Shown here piece after piece: positions 10,577 to 24,842 of a stretch of DNA of 64,000 nt. The DNA is from Letharia columbiana. Its lineage: Eukaryota; Ascomycota; Lecanoromycetes; Lecanorales; Parmeliaceae. Position numbers and translations under genes: made by a program. The notes beneath the pieces are model-generated. The model had not been told where the DNA came from and searched no databases. It saw nothing but the letters and a program-made list of their open reading frames with translations. Numbering within the stretch: the first letter of the stretch is position 1; the number at the start of each line of letters is the position of its first letter. The stretch lies in the NCBI RefSeq assembly GCF_014066305.1, contig NW_023501042.1, positions 186,001 to 250,000 of the forward strand, written 5' to 3'.

Positions 10577-11250
10577 AATATAGAAAGTATATAAAAGTAT
10601 ATTTAATAATTCTAGAATAAATTAACGATACTTATAATAATAATTAGAATTAAAAATTAGATATACTTAAATAAGAGATAGCTTTATATTACTTATATAA
10701 TAGCGATAGTAATAATTAAGATTAAAATATTAATTTAGATAGCGTAGCTTTTATAGTAAACTTTTTATTATTATATATTAGATTAATTATATATAAATAA
10801 AGATTTATAATTTTATCTTTTAGATATAATTATATTTAATATTTTAAGATTTTTATAATAGCTCGATACTTATTAATTAGCGCGTTAATATTATTATATC
10901 TAAACTATAATAGCGCTTATTATTAAATTCTATATTACGCTCTTAAATAGCTTAAAAAATAAGATTTACTTAATTATTAGCGCGTATAATAAAATTATTC
11001 TTAATACTTATATCTTATTTAGCTTCGATATTATTTATTTTCTCTTAATTCGAGCTTTTATCTTTATTTATATATATAATAATTTACGCGATAAGCAAAA
11101 CTTTAAACTTCTTCGTAATTACGCTCGCGTATTTTTTTTATATAATATTATTAAAATATAAGTCTATTAGAATAATAATTAGAACTAGAAATTACTTATT
11201 CGCTTATCTATTATATCTTATCTAATTTACTTAAAAGCTTACTTCTATTA
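10577..11250 (+). repeat. 0.67-kb direct repeat, copy 1
   Basis: Strongly similar along its length to 13122-13802, same orientation, with transition differences and small indels. Dispersed duplicates of this size are a suitable target for RIP. The encoded product, if any, is not recognisable. Confidence 0.75.
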
Positions 11251-13121
11251 TAATAACAATATATTAATATATTTAATTTTATACTTTTTAATAATTATAG
11301 CGTAATTAATAGCTAAGATATCGACTTTCTTTACTTTTTTAATTAATTTCTTCTTAAATATAAATATATTTATTCGCTATCGCGATCTCTTAATATTTTT
11401 ATTTTAATTAAACTTATTCTTCGCTTTTTATTTTAATTAAAAATCTAATTATCGCTATTTAATTAACCTATATTAAGACTCTTTAATATCGCTATTATTA
11501 TTAATATTTAATATTTATTATAATAAATTATTAGACTTAATCTCTTCTACTTTAATTACTATAAAAAGATAAATTAATAAATATATATAAAAGAATTAAA
11601 GGGCTTATACGAATATCTATAAATATTAAGCTATTCTTAATTTTAATTAAAGCTTATTTTATTAAAAAGTGCGTTAATTCTAGTAAGTATCGATATTAGA
11701 AATAAAGAGAATATATATTATACGCTATTATAAGTATATTATTATAGAGTTTAATTTAAAGAATAATTATTTCTATAAAGATAATAAGACTTAAAAATAA
11801 GAAAGTAAGAATAAAATATATGAAAATTTTAATAAGTTATAATAGTTTAATATTAGCTAAATTAGATAAAAATAATTACTTACTAGCTCGCTCTTTTAAA
11901 TCTTTTATCTTTTAATCTATATAAACTATAATAATAATTATAATTATTATAAAAGTAGCTAAGATTATATTAGATAATAGCGCTTAATAAGCGTAATTCG
12001 CTTAAACTTAAATCTTTAAAATTAAAGAGAAAGCGTTTTATTAATATTTAATTTAAGCTAGATAATATAAAGTAATCTAAAAATTTAATATACGCGATAG
12101 ATATCTAAGCTTTTCTTTCCTCTCTTCTTTCTCTCTAAGACTTTCTTTTTTATATTAACTCTTCTTATTATTAAACTATCTTCTTTATATATTAAACTTC
12201 TATTTAAATAACTTAATATTATTATAATAATATTAAAAGTATAATATAGTTATTAAGTTATATATTTATTCTTTATCTTTTAATAACTTTAAGTTAATAT
12301 ATAGATAGATCGCGCGAAGAGCTTAACTTATATACACTTAATCTATTATTAATAGCTCTTCAAAAAAGCTAATACTATTCTAGAGTGCTAGATATAGCGT
12401 TAAAATAAAGTCTTTATTAGATATTATCGCCGCTTTAATCGCTATCGCTTTAATTATTATCTTTACTTTAATAGATATTATCTTTACTTTAATAATATTA
12501 AAGCGTTAATAAAAACTAGATAATATATTCTTCTAATTATTATTATATTTATTATATATAACTAACGCGAGCTATAGCTTAAGCTTTACGCGAGATTTAT
12601 TATTATTAAAAATTAACTAATCTTATAATTTTAAAGCTTCTCTTTTAATATCTAATTTATTAGATTATACTTAATTAAAATCTATTAAAGCGCTATTATA
12701 TTTAAAGATTCGCTTTTAAAGTATTATATAAGATAATAGAAGTCTTTCTAATTCGTTAATTTAAGAGTAAATCTTTTATTATTACGCTTTATAATTAGCT
12801 CTAATAATTTCTATTTAAATAAATATTTATCTTTATATAATATATAAAAAGCGAGTTATATTATAGAAAAAGAATTTAAATCTTATAATTATCTTAGCTA
12901 AGTCGTTTAAAGTAAAGAGAAGAATATATTTATCTTTAATTATTAAATTAATTAATTATTATAAATATAATTATAAGATATAATTATATATTATTAATTA
13001 CTCTAATAATTATAAAAAGTATAAAAGAAATAAAATTATATAATTAAGTACTTATAAACTTTTCTCTTCTAAGTATTTATTTTAATTTAGAGTTTAATCG
13101 CTATCTAATTAAAAAAAGAGT

Positions 13122-13802
13122 AAGATATAAGAAAGTATATAAAAGTATATTTAATAATTCTAGAATAAATTAACAATATCTATAATAATAATTAGAATTA
13201 AGAATTAGATATACTTAAATAAGAGATAGCTTCTTATATTACTCATATAATAGTAAGAGTAATAATTAAGATTAAAATATTAATCTAGATAGCGTAGCTT
13301 TTATAGTAGATTTTTTATTACTATATATTAAATTAATTATATATTAATAAAGATTTATAATTTTATCTTCTAGATATAATTATATTTAATATTTTAAGAT
13401 TTTTATAATAGCTCAATATTAATTAATTAATATATTAATATTATTATATCTAAACTATAATAGAGCTTATTATTAAATTTTATATCGCGCTTTTAAATAG
13501 CTTAAAAGATAAAGTCTATTTAATTATTAGCGCGTATAATAGAATTATTTTTAATACTTATATCTTATTTAGCTTCGATATTATTTATACTCTTATAATC
13601 TAAGCTCTTATCTTTATCTATATATATAATAATTCGCGCGAAAAGTAAAACTCTAGACTTTCTCTAAATTACGCTCGCGTACTTTTTTTATATAATACTA
13701 TTAAAATATAAATCTATTTATTAGAATAATAACTAGACTTAGAAATTACTTATCGCTTATCTATTATATTTTATCTAATCTACTTAAAAGCTTACTTCTA
13801 TT
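13122..13802 (+). repeat. 0.67-kb direct repeat, copy 2
   Basis: Pairs with 10577-11250, about 2.55 kb downstream in the same orientation. Boundaries were estimated by eye from loss of similarity. Confidence 0.75.
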
Positions 13803-14968
13803 TTTTATTAAGTCTATTAATTAGATTAAAGTTTATATCTTATTTTTATATAAATATCTAATCGCGTATTAAATAATATCTTATTATTTAAGACTTTTAA
13901 ATATAATCTAACTAAGAAAAGAATCTATTATATAAAGAATTATAAATTATAATATATATTTTTATAGCGATAGAGAATTCTAATTATCTTTTTAATTATT
14001 ATTATTTAAAGATAACTATAATAGCGAAAAATACTTATATTCTTATTTTTAATCTAGAATTAGAATTATATAACTAGCTTATTAAGATTTTAAATTTAAA
14101 TAATCTATACTTTTATAGAAGCGCTTAGATCGCTTAAATATATTAGTAATATTCTTATATATTAATTTAATATTAATAAGCTTAAAAGTCTCTTATATCT
14201 CTTCGCTCGTCTTATTAAATATAAATTTATATCTTATTATATTATAATTCTTAGACTACTATCTAGCCGATTCTAATAATAATATTTATTCTTTTTTATT
14301 CTTAAGCGTCTATACTATATAGTTTCTAAGAACTATATATTTTATTCTAATAAAAAATATATATAAAAAAGAAAGATAGTAAACTTTCTTAGACTTTATA
14401 ATTAAAGATAATTAATAAGTAAGTTTAATATAAATAAGATTAATATATAAATAATAAGTCTATTTAAATATAGATTAGAATATTAAAATTAAAATTAATA
14501 TAGAGAAAAACTTATATTAGTAAATATTATTTTAACGATTCTTTTTTAAGAAAATTTTTATAAGTTATATAAGACTCTCATATAATAAAAATAAATATTC
14601 TTTTAAAAGTTTACTATATCTTCGAAAATTTCTAGATATTTAATCTTCTTTCTAGTAGATTTAATTATAATTTATTATACTCGTTACTATAGTAAGAAGA
14701 TATCGATAAATACTTTAATCTTTTATATTTATATCTTTTCTATTAACGTTATTATAAAATCTATATTCTTTAAAAGAAGTTAAAGATTTTTAAATCGCTT
14801 AATCTTTTAATTAATAATATTTAACTATATATTAATAATTATATCTTCATTTTCTTTCTTTATATCGAGCTACTTATCGCGCTTCATATTAATATTCTTA
14901 ATAAAATCTAAAATTAAAACTATATCTAGCGAACTTAATCGTTTATAGAATTTATTATCTTCGATATT

Positions 14969-17311
14969 AGTATATATAAAAGAATAAGATAGAACTAAGC
15001 TTGAAAATCTTGAATTTGTATGTGTAGTTAATTATAAATTCGGGTTCTATACGCTTTTTGATTAGATCGGCTAAGTTAGCTCGATAGCCCTCCCGCGTCT
15101 CCCTTATCAAAAATTTATATATAGAAGTTTTACACTTTAAAGTACTTAGCTTGCGATATATATAGTTATTTCATAATTCCTTAAATTGTAGAGCTCGCTT
15201 TACGCTTTCTAACGCTATAAAAATTATAAAGTTTAATCTACTATTAATAGATTAAATAAATACTTAAATATGATAGTTATAATAGTTATATTAGACGCGT
15301 TTAGAATTAAATAATAATCCTTCCATTTATTTATATAACTATTCTTCTTTCACTATTCTATTATATATTAATTCTACTAATATAAATATAATCGTCTTCA
15401 ATACCTCTCGCCTAAAGATTACTTAACGTCTTAGATATATATATTCCTTTTATCTATCTCTTAGAGCCCTTACTGACGTCTCTAGGCTATTTCTTAGCGA
15501 ATCCGCTACTGCTGATAATCGCTATCTACTACTACTTATAAACGCGTTAGAAGACTCTTAAAAAGAGTTCGAATAGATATGTTCTCCTCTATATACTCCT
15601 TCTAAGTTAGCGATAAGTGGATTAAACTAATATTTAAATATTATAGTTATATTAAACGCGTCCGATTCAGATATATATACCTCTTTTACTCGTCTCTTAG
15701 AGCTCCTATTAACGTCTCTAGGCTATCTTTTAATGAATTCGCTACTGCTAGTAATCGAGGCCGTAAGTGAGTCTAATAGATATTTACTATTACTTATAAA
15801 CCCGTCGATATTCTCGCACTTAGTTGAATAAGAGGAGGATCTATAATAGGCGAATATGAAGAATACTACGAAGATAGTTATTAGTAGCAGTGATATAATA
15901 GGCCTACTCTCTACGATCTTATATCAATCTACTTAGTTAGTATAAGAGAAGTTAATATAGCAGGCGAATACGGAGAATATTACGGAGAAATAAAGCGGCA
16001 ATAAGGCTCTTAGCACCAAGAACACGGCTTAGCTCTTCAAGATCTTACGTTATATGCTCTCCACGGTTTTATATCAAATCATTACTTAGCAAGCGGAGAA
16101 TATCACTGTAACTTAGCTTGTTATCCCCACTGCATTAAGGAGTAAGAGGAGGAACTACAACAGGCAAATGCGGAGAACACTGCGGAGAAACCAAGCGGCA
16201 ACAAGGTCCCCAGCACCAAGAACACGGCTCAGCTCTCCAAGATCCCACGTTATATGCTCTCCACGGTTTTACATCAAATTATCACTCAGCAAGCGGAGAA
16301 TACCACTGCAACTTAGCCCGTCATCCCCACTGCATTAAGGAGTAAGAGGAGGAACTATAACAGGTAAATGCGGAGAACACTGCGGGAGAAACCAAGCGGC
16401 AACAAGGCCCCCAGCACCAAGAACACGGCTCAGCTCTCCAAGATCCCACGTCATATGCTCTCCACGGTTCCACATCAAATCATCACTTAGCAAGCGGAGA
16501 ACACCACTGCAACTTAGCCCGTCATCCTCACTGCATTAAGGAGTAAGAGGAGGAACTACAACAGGCAAATGCGGAGAACACTGCGGAGAAATCAAGCGGC
16601 AACAAGGCCCCCAGCACCAAGAACACGGCTCAGCTCTCCAAGATCCCACGTCATATGCTCTCCACGGTTCCACATCAAATCATCACTCAGCAAGCGGAGA
16701 ACACCACTGCAATTTAGTTTGTCATCCCCACTACATTAAGAAGTAAGAGGAGGAACTATAATAGGTAAATGCGGAGAATACTGCGGAGAACACTATGGAG
16801 AATACTGCGGAGAAACCAAGCGGCAATAAGGCTATTATCGTCAAGAACACGGCTTAGCTCTTCAAGATCCCACGTCATATACTCTCCACGATTCCACATC
16901 AAATCATCACTCCGGAACGATGCATATTTGAACGAATTGAAACCGTTCGATATCTACAGCTATTTTATTATTCGAAAAATTTCACTGCGATAGGAGATAT
17001 TGTGGGATTCACACCACTAATTAGCACGTTATCTCTATTTCTTTTCGATATTTCGATACTTCTTGTTATAAGAATATGACCTTTCTCTGTTTTTTATAAG
17101 TAATTATTACATCTTTCTAATTAGGCCTTAGCGCGCCTCTCTCCGCATATATGTGCCTATATACTATATAGATTAAATTAATTTTATAGTGGTGAAAGTA
17201 GGTTAAAAACGTATAGTAAGCGATTAGAGTTCGATTTGACTTAGGGCTAGGGCTAAAATTCGATTTAACTTAGAAAAATCCGACTTTATAAATTTAATTC
17301 ATAGGCCTTTA
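14969..17311 (+). mobile_element. Unnamed element, copy A (mostly RIP-mutated)
   Basis: Shares its start (AGTATATATAAAAGAATAAG), its end (AATTTAATTCATRGGCCTTTA) and its internal order with copy B at 25624-27936; length about 2.34 kb. The outer parts are RIP-mutated, while the tandem-repeat core (about 16000-16900) keeps many CA/TG dinucleotides. No transposase is visible, so it is probably non-autonomous. A short palindrome (AATTTAATTCAT in A, CATGAATTTAATTCATG in B) sits near the right end. Confidence 0.65.
16000..16900 (+). repeat. 200-bp tandem repeat array in copy A
   Basis: About 4.5 units with periods 200, 201, 200 and 224 bp, measured at the CACGTCATATGCTCTCC word (16046, 16246, 16447, 16647, 16871). 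The last interval carries a 24-bp internal duplication. One frame of a unit reads as protein-like sequence (EEELQQANAENTAEKPSGNK), but the 200-bp period is not a multiple of three, so the frame changes every unit. Confidence 0.8.
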
Positions 17312-18486
17312 CTTATAATATATAAAATATTACGCGTAAATATTAACTATAATATTAAAAAGATATTAGAATAATTATAATAATAATTAGAATTTATAAT
17401 AAGTATATTAATTATATATAATATATTCGATAATTCTCTCTTTTATTTTCTTCTTTTTCTTAGAAGTAATTATTTAATATTTAAAGAAAGTTAGAAGTTT
17501 TTTCTTAGCTATAGATTTCGCTATTATATTTATATTATTTCATTTTCTTAAGATTACTCTTAATAATTTATATATATTTAAACTTATTAAATACTAGCGT
17601 AACTTTACTATATTCTTATTTTTAAAATATTTATCTACTATTTTTCGCATCTTACTATTACTTAAGCTCTTAAAATATTCTTATTTCTTTAGAGATAATA
17701 TAATAGAGCGAATTAAAGTTATTATCTTTATTAATAATATTAGCTTTTATAATATTAAGAAATAATAGAAAGTGCGTAAATTTACTTATTTAATTAAACT
17801 CTTACTTAAAATAATTATAATAATAATTTTCGTATAAGAAGCTTACTATAAGGTATTAAAGAATATATTATAAAGAGTATATTAGTATTATAATAAAAAT
17901 AATAAGAAAATTTAAGTAGAATTATATTATTATAAAAGATAATATAATTAGAAAAAGTATTAGAAAAGACTAAAATATAAGAAAATTTAAGAATACGCTA
18001 TTAAAAAAATAGACTAGTTTACTAGCGCGTTTTCGCGTTTTTTCGAAATCTTATTTATAAAAATATTCGATATTGATTTTCAATATTATAAAGTCGAATT
18101 TTAATCGAATTTTTTTAAATTTAATAATCTAACTAGAATAGTTAAGAATTATTATTAATAATAAACTTTTCCTAGCTTTCATATAATAATAAACGTCTAT
18201 TTTAAGCTTTTAAGAATTTAGATCTAAAAATCTTATAAGATAAGTTTATCTTTTTTAAGATTTTATTTTACGCTTTCGATTTATTATACGCGTTTTCTCT
18301 TTTAAAAAATTATTAGAAAGATAATTAGAATATTAGTTAAGCCGCTTACTTTTAGAATACTACTTATTTTATACTTATATTTAAAAAGATATAGTAATAA
18401 ATATAAATACTTTTAATTAAGGATCTTTATTAATAAACTCTTAACTAGCTATTTAATTTTTTAATTCTAAAAAAATATCGAGTTAG

Positions 18487-18711
18487 CTAGAAGGTTCTAA
18501 AAGTAATAAATTAGAAAGTTCTTAAAGTAATTAATTAGAAAGTTCTAAAGATATTTAACTAGAAAGTTCTCGAAGTAGTTAATTAGAAAGTTCTAAAGAT
18601 ATTTAATTAGAAAGTTCTAAAAGTAATTAGCTAAAAAGTTCTAGAGATAATTAGTTAAAAAGTTCTAGAAGTAATAAACTACGAAGTTCTAGAAGTAATT
18701 AATTAATAGAT
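18487..18711 (+). repeat. 30-bp tandem repeat encoding a decayed 10-residue motif
   Basis: Seven to eight units of about 30 bp. In one frame each reads L-E/K-S-S-x-x-N/I followed by a TAA, TAG or AAA codon at the same place. The recurring TAA/TAG are what RIP makes from CAA/CAG. The array is the relic of a repetitive Ser/Glu/Gln-rich protein, probably encoded by a transposon or repeat-borne gene. A basic segment follows downstream (about 19250-19440). Confidence 0.65.
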
Positions 18712-20012
18712 TTAAATAGTAATTCGCTAATAAATTTAATTATATTAGAAAAAGAAGAGATAGACTTTACTACGAAAGAAGTTTAAGATTAAAAACTTCT
18801 AATATATAATAAGAATAGTAATATTATAACTTAGCGGTAAGTTTTATAACGAATCTATATAAATTTATTAATTTTAATATATAAGTAATTAGTACGATTA
18901 GAAGAAGAAGAGATAATTCTTATAAGTCTAATTATTATAATAAAAAAGAATTTAGATATAATCTTCTCTTTTCTAATTATTATTCTAATTATCTAACTTT
19001 CTAAATTAGATAAATTTAGAAATACGTTAAGAAGAATAAAGAGTTAACGTATATATTCGATAACGATATATTTAGTAATAATAACGATATTCTATTTTAA
19101 GATTAGACTATCTCTTAACCTCGAGATATTATTTATAAAGATAGAAATTTTAGTAATATATATAATAAAAATATTAAAATTATAGTAATTAAAGAATATC
19201 TATTTACGCGTAAATTACTAAAAAAGAATAAATATAATAAAAAACTCAGAAAGAGGAGATCTAATATACTTTCCGCGACGGTCGTAATAGATAGAATAAT
19301 ATCTCGAGTATTATTAGTAGTAAAAATAGCTAGAAAGTCGAGTAATAAGACTTTTAGAAAATCTATTATAAGTGAAAAGAGTAAGGGTAAGAGGAAAAGC
19401 GCCGCTAGTTATATACTTAAAGTAAGAAAATTATATAGATTTCACTTAGATAGTAAGTTTAATCTTATATATATTTCTAATTATCTTTCTAATTATAGTC
19501 TACTAGCTATCGCCTTTCGCGAAATTAAATACTTTTAGAAGTTAACTACGCTATTAATTTCGAAAGCTTTATTTTAAAAACTTATTTAAGAAATTTCGTT
19601 AAGTATAAGAAATAATATTAAATATCGTTAATAAAGTTCTACTATTAAGGCGATATAGGAGACGATAGAATCTTTTTTATCTAATAATTTTTCAAATAAG
19701 ACTTTTTATTATTCTTATACGAAATTTATTAATAATAGAATATAGATACTTAACTACTAGTAATTTATAGCAAATATATAATATTATAAACTAAGAATAT
19801 ATTACTTTTATATAAGCTTCTAAAATTATATAATATTAAATTATATATAAGTATAAAGATAGATTAAAAGCTTATAGTTTAGTTTAGATAGATTATTAAA
19901 CTACTATAAGTAATAGAATAAAAAACTTTATAATTAAATTATCGATTTTCTTAATTTATAATATAACTCTTAATTATAATATTACTTATAAGATTATATT
20001 CTACTTCAAATT

Positions 20013-20812
20013 CTAGTTATCTTTAAAATTAATATTATATAATATATTTAATTTATAATTTAAAAGATTTATATTATACTAAAGAATTAATATTTTTTAT
20101 TATTATAAAATTATTTATATTATAATTATAGTTTTAATATAAATATATATTATATTTTCTTATCTAATTATTAATAATTATATATTTTTATAGATTCTTA
20201 TTATTATCTTAAAAAATAAAAGATTTTATTAAAGTCTATATATATTTAATTATTATATTAATTCTCGACTTAGAATTCTAATTATCTTTATAATTAATAT
20301 TATATAAGATTATTAATTTATAATTCTAAAAAATTATATTATATTAAAAAATTAAAATAAGTTATTATTATAAAATTATCTATATTATAATAATAGTTTT
20401 AATATAGAAGTATATTTATTATACTTACTTATTTAATTAATAAATACTATATTTATATAATAGATTCTTATTATTATCTTAGAAAATAAAAGATTTTAAT
20501 TAAAATCTATTAGATATTTATTTATTATATTAATCTTAGATTCGTATTTAACTTAGAATTCTAATTATCTTTATAATTAATACTATATAAAGTATTTAAT
20601 TTATACTTTTAAAAAATTATATTATATTAAAAATTATATTCTATTAAATTATAAAAAAAATCTATTATTATAAAATTATAAGTATTATAAGTATAGTTTA
20701 AATATCTTATTTTCTTATTTAATTAATAAGTATTATATTTAATAATAGATTTCTATTATTATCTTAAAAAATAAAAGATTCTATTAAAATCTATAAGATA
20801 TTATATTTTTTA
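20013..20812 (+). repeat. Three tandem units of about 270 bp
   Basis: Units start at the CTA(A/G)TTATCTTTA word at 20013, 20278 and 20561 (periods 265 and 283 bp). All are fully RIP-mutated and AT-rich. They end immediately before the inverted element copy C. Confidence 0.65.
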
Positions 20813-20816
20813 CGAG

Positions 20817-21279
20817 TAAAGGCCTATAAATTAAATTTATAATTATTTTTTTAATTAAGGCTATCGAGTAAATAGATAAATAATCTTTAATAAGCGAACT
20901 TTGATAAGCGGGCTATTCGGCTATCGAGCGAACTTTAATAAGCGATATTTAAATTCCTTACGCTTTATTAATTATTAGATTAAATTTAGAAATTCTTTTT
21001 TTATCTAAAAGTCCTTATTTCGTTCTATAATTTTAGAAAGAAATCTTAAAATTTTAATAGAAAATAAAAAAGTTATTCTAAAATTAAATAATATATATCT
21101 ATTTTTTAATTAGGGCTATTCGACTACATTTTTTTTATAATTATAAATACTAATTTATTTATTTATAATAATTTAGTCGATCTAATTAAAAAGCGTAATA
21201 ACTCTAAATTTATAATTAATTATATATATAAATTTAAGATTTTTAAGCTTAGCTCTATCTTATTCTATTATATATATTA
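20817..21279 (-). mobile_element. Unnamed element, copy C (inverted, internally deleted)
   Basis: Contains the reverse complement of the right end of copies A/B at 20817 and of the left end at about 21175-21279 (including the CTTATTCT and GATCTAATTAAAAAGCG words). It lacks the 200-bp array and most of the interior: about 0.46 kb against 2.3 kb. Retention of both ends with loss of the middle is typical of a deletion derivative. Confidence 0.6.
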
Positions 21280-24200
21280 ATAGAATTAATTATTAATTAC
21301 TAACTAACTTATTAGTATATAATTAAGCTTACGAACTTTTCTTTAAATTTAAACTTAAATTCTTCTTTAAGTTTTTTATTATATCTATTTTATTCTTCTT
21401 TATCTAAAAATCTTATAATTTTATAATATTAATTATTATCTTAAGTTTTACGCGAGCGCTATAAATTAAGATAAAAATAATAAGCTTTTTATATACTACT
21501 TCTTTCTTTTTTTTTTTTTTTTTTATTTATTATAATATTATAATAATTAGAAAGATAATTAGAAAGATACTTAGAAGTTATATCTTATTTTCTTCTTATA
21601 AAGTATCTTTTAAATACTATCGTTTATAGGTCTAGTAAATATATATACTATAAAATTAACGTAATAGTAATTTTATATAGCGAGAAGATAAATAATAATA
21701 GAATTATAAATAATCTATTATTAAAAGTAAAAGATAAGATTCTCTATTATTATAAAGTGAAATTAAATTTATAATTTTAATTATATATATAGAAGTAAAC
21801 GATATAAATAATCTTTAGCGAATACTTCGCGATAATAATCTTTTAGCTAAATTCTTCTTATTTTTATCGCTATTAAGATCTTATAATTATTTAATTAATA
21901 TTAAAAATTATAAGCGTAAAGCGATAGAAGAGCTCTCTTAGAATTCTTATATTATTAAATTTTATTAATATATAATAACTCTTAAAGTATATAATTTACT
22001 TAGAGCTCGATTATAAAAAGTATATAATATTAATCTTAATATGATATTAATTATGAGAGATAAAGTTAAAAATATAGATAGATTTAAAAGTGTAAGTTTA
22101 GAGAAGTAGAAAAAGATATTATAAGAGATTAAAGATATATACTTTTATAAATAATAAGATTAACTATATTATAGTATTATTAGATATTAATATATATAAT
22201 TTTTTTATTTAATATTCTAAAGAGAAAGTATATATCTATATTAGCTATATAATTAAGTCTAAATAATTAAAAATAGAAAAGTGCTATTAATAATAATAAG
22301 AGTATAATCTTATAATAAAAAGATTTAATAGAGAAGAAAATATTAAATAATTTTATCTATCTTATAACTCTAAGATAAATAAAAAAAGAGAAAGAATAAG
22401 AGATAAGTATATTATTAGAAAATAACTTAAAGTTATTAATTAGATTATTTAATATAATTAAGTAATCTTATAAATAAAGATTACTTCTTATCTTTATAAT
22501 AATTTAAAAGTTTTAATAGAGAGCTTATTAGTCTTTATAAGCGAAAATAATATATATTAACTTTTATAACTATAAATTTTATTATATAATTAAAATATAT
22601 AAATATAGAGGTTTTACGATATAGAACTATTCTTCTAAAATCGATTATAAAATATATTATTATTATTTCTCGCGTATATAAAATTATTAACTTATAATTT
22701 TTAGATTAAAAAAATATATAATTATATATAAACGAATTCTATAGTAAATACTCTTTTTATTTATTACTCTCTCTTTAATAAAAGTATACTAAAAATCATC
22801 TAGACTAATTAATTAAAATTCGATTTATTATCTTTATATATTTATTTTAATAAGATTAAGCGCGTAATATAAAGGAATTTAATAGTATAGTAATTTAATA
22901 TAAATAATAATAATTTTCTAGATTTATTAGACTCGACTAAATAATAATTAAAGAATTACAATTATACGCTAAATAAATAAAAATTAAATAAAGATAGCGA
23001 TAGAGTAAAAGAGATCTTTTGAATAATAATTAATAACTATAATAATAAAATTTTAAATCGCTTTTTATTCTTATTATTAAGATATAAATACTTAGATATA
23101 AGAGCTTAAAAGAAGAGATTATAATAGATTTCGCTATCTATTAATTAGAAAGATACTTAGAATTTTATAATATAAATTCTTTTCTCTTATATTAAACGCT
23201 AATTCTTAAAGTCTATAAATCTTTTTTAAGATAATTAAGAGGTAGTAGACTTACTAATATATTATCTAATAGCTCTTTATTATCGATCTCTTAATTCTTT
23301 ATAAAAGCTATTTCTTATACTTAATAATAGCGAAGCGATAACTTTATACTATTAAGTTTTTAGTCGTTTACGCTATCTATCTTATAAGCTCTTTTAATAT
23401 TTCTATTAAGAGTTATAATCGATTTTAAGATATAATTCTTTTTGATTATAATATCTTTTTTATATGATAAGTACTTTCTATTTATAGATATATCTAGAAA
23501 TAAATAATACTTCTTAATTAAGATTTATATCTTAAATATCTATATTCGTTAAGATATATATTTTTCTTTAAATCTTTCTTTTTATTAGCTTTAATATTTC
23601 TATTAGATTTACTCTTTATCTTTCTTTCTTAACTTTTTAACTTTTTCTTCTTTAATCTTATAAATAATATCTTAAATTTTCTACTATTATATTAAATTCT
23701 TACTTCTAATTTAATTTATATTAAGTTTATTTATAACTATTATTTAACTTATAATACTATAAAATCTCAAGAATTTAAGATCTTATTTTATACTTTTAAT
23801 ATATATACGTAATTAATATTATCGCTTAAGACTCTTTATTAAAGTAATTATTATTACGCTCTTAAGCATTTCTTTACTTACTTATATTTAATATTTCTCT
23901 TCTTCTCTTATACGCGTAATAAATATAATTAATTCTATAATTTAAATCTTAAATCTTAGACTTCGTATAGAGCTAAAATAATACTTTATAGTAATTAAGT
24001 ATAAATTTCTAATTCTCGATATTTAATTAGATTTTAAGCGTACTTTTATAAATTAGAAAGAAATATTTATTAATTAATCTTTAATCTCGATATTTTTATT
24101 TTATTAAATATCTTTATAGATAAAGCTATTAACGATATAAGAATATAGAGATAATAGAGATTTTATACTCTCGTAGATTATCTTAATAAGCTTTTATAGA

Positions 24201-24842
24201 AAAAATCTATATTTATAAATTATTCGAATTCTTATTTAATTTATAAGCGCGTTTTATAATTTAACTATATTTTATTTATATAGATTAATACTAAGTATTA
24301 TCTCTTTCTTAGTAATCTTCTTATTAATAATATAGATTATATTTAGATTCTTACTTCTAATCTAATTTATATTAAAATTATTTATAACTATTATTTAACT
24401 TATAATACTTTAAAATTCTAAGAATTCGAGATCTTATATTTTGTATTAAAATTATTAGCTATATATTTATTCGAATAAGAAGTTCTTATTAATAAAGAGA
24501 ATATAAAGAGATTATTATTAGAAGAATAAATTTATATATTTTTCGATAATTAGAAAGATAATTAGAATTCTATTCTATATTAAATATCTTAACTCTCTTC
24601 TATCTAAGTAAAGCACTTTTAATTATCTTATTTTTATTATTTATATACTTCCTCTTATTATATATTAATATATTATTTATATAAGCTTTATATTCTTAAT
24701 TATTAATATAACTCTTTTATTATAAATAGCGTAGAGATTATTAACTATATAATTTATTAATAGAATAACAACTTAATAGAAAGCTAATATACGATAAAAT
24801 TTCGATATTAAAGTCGCTTTAATAGCTTTTTATAACGTATTT

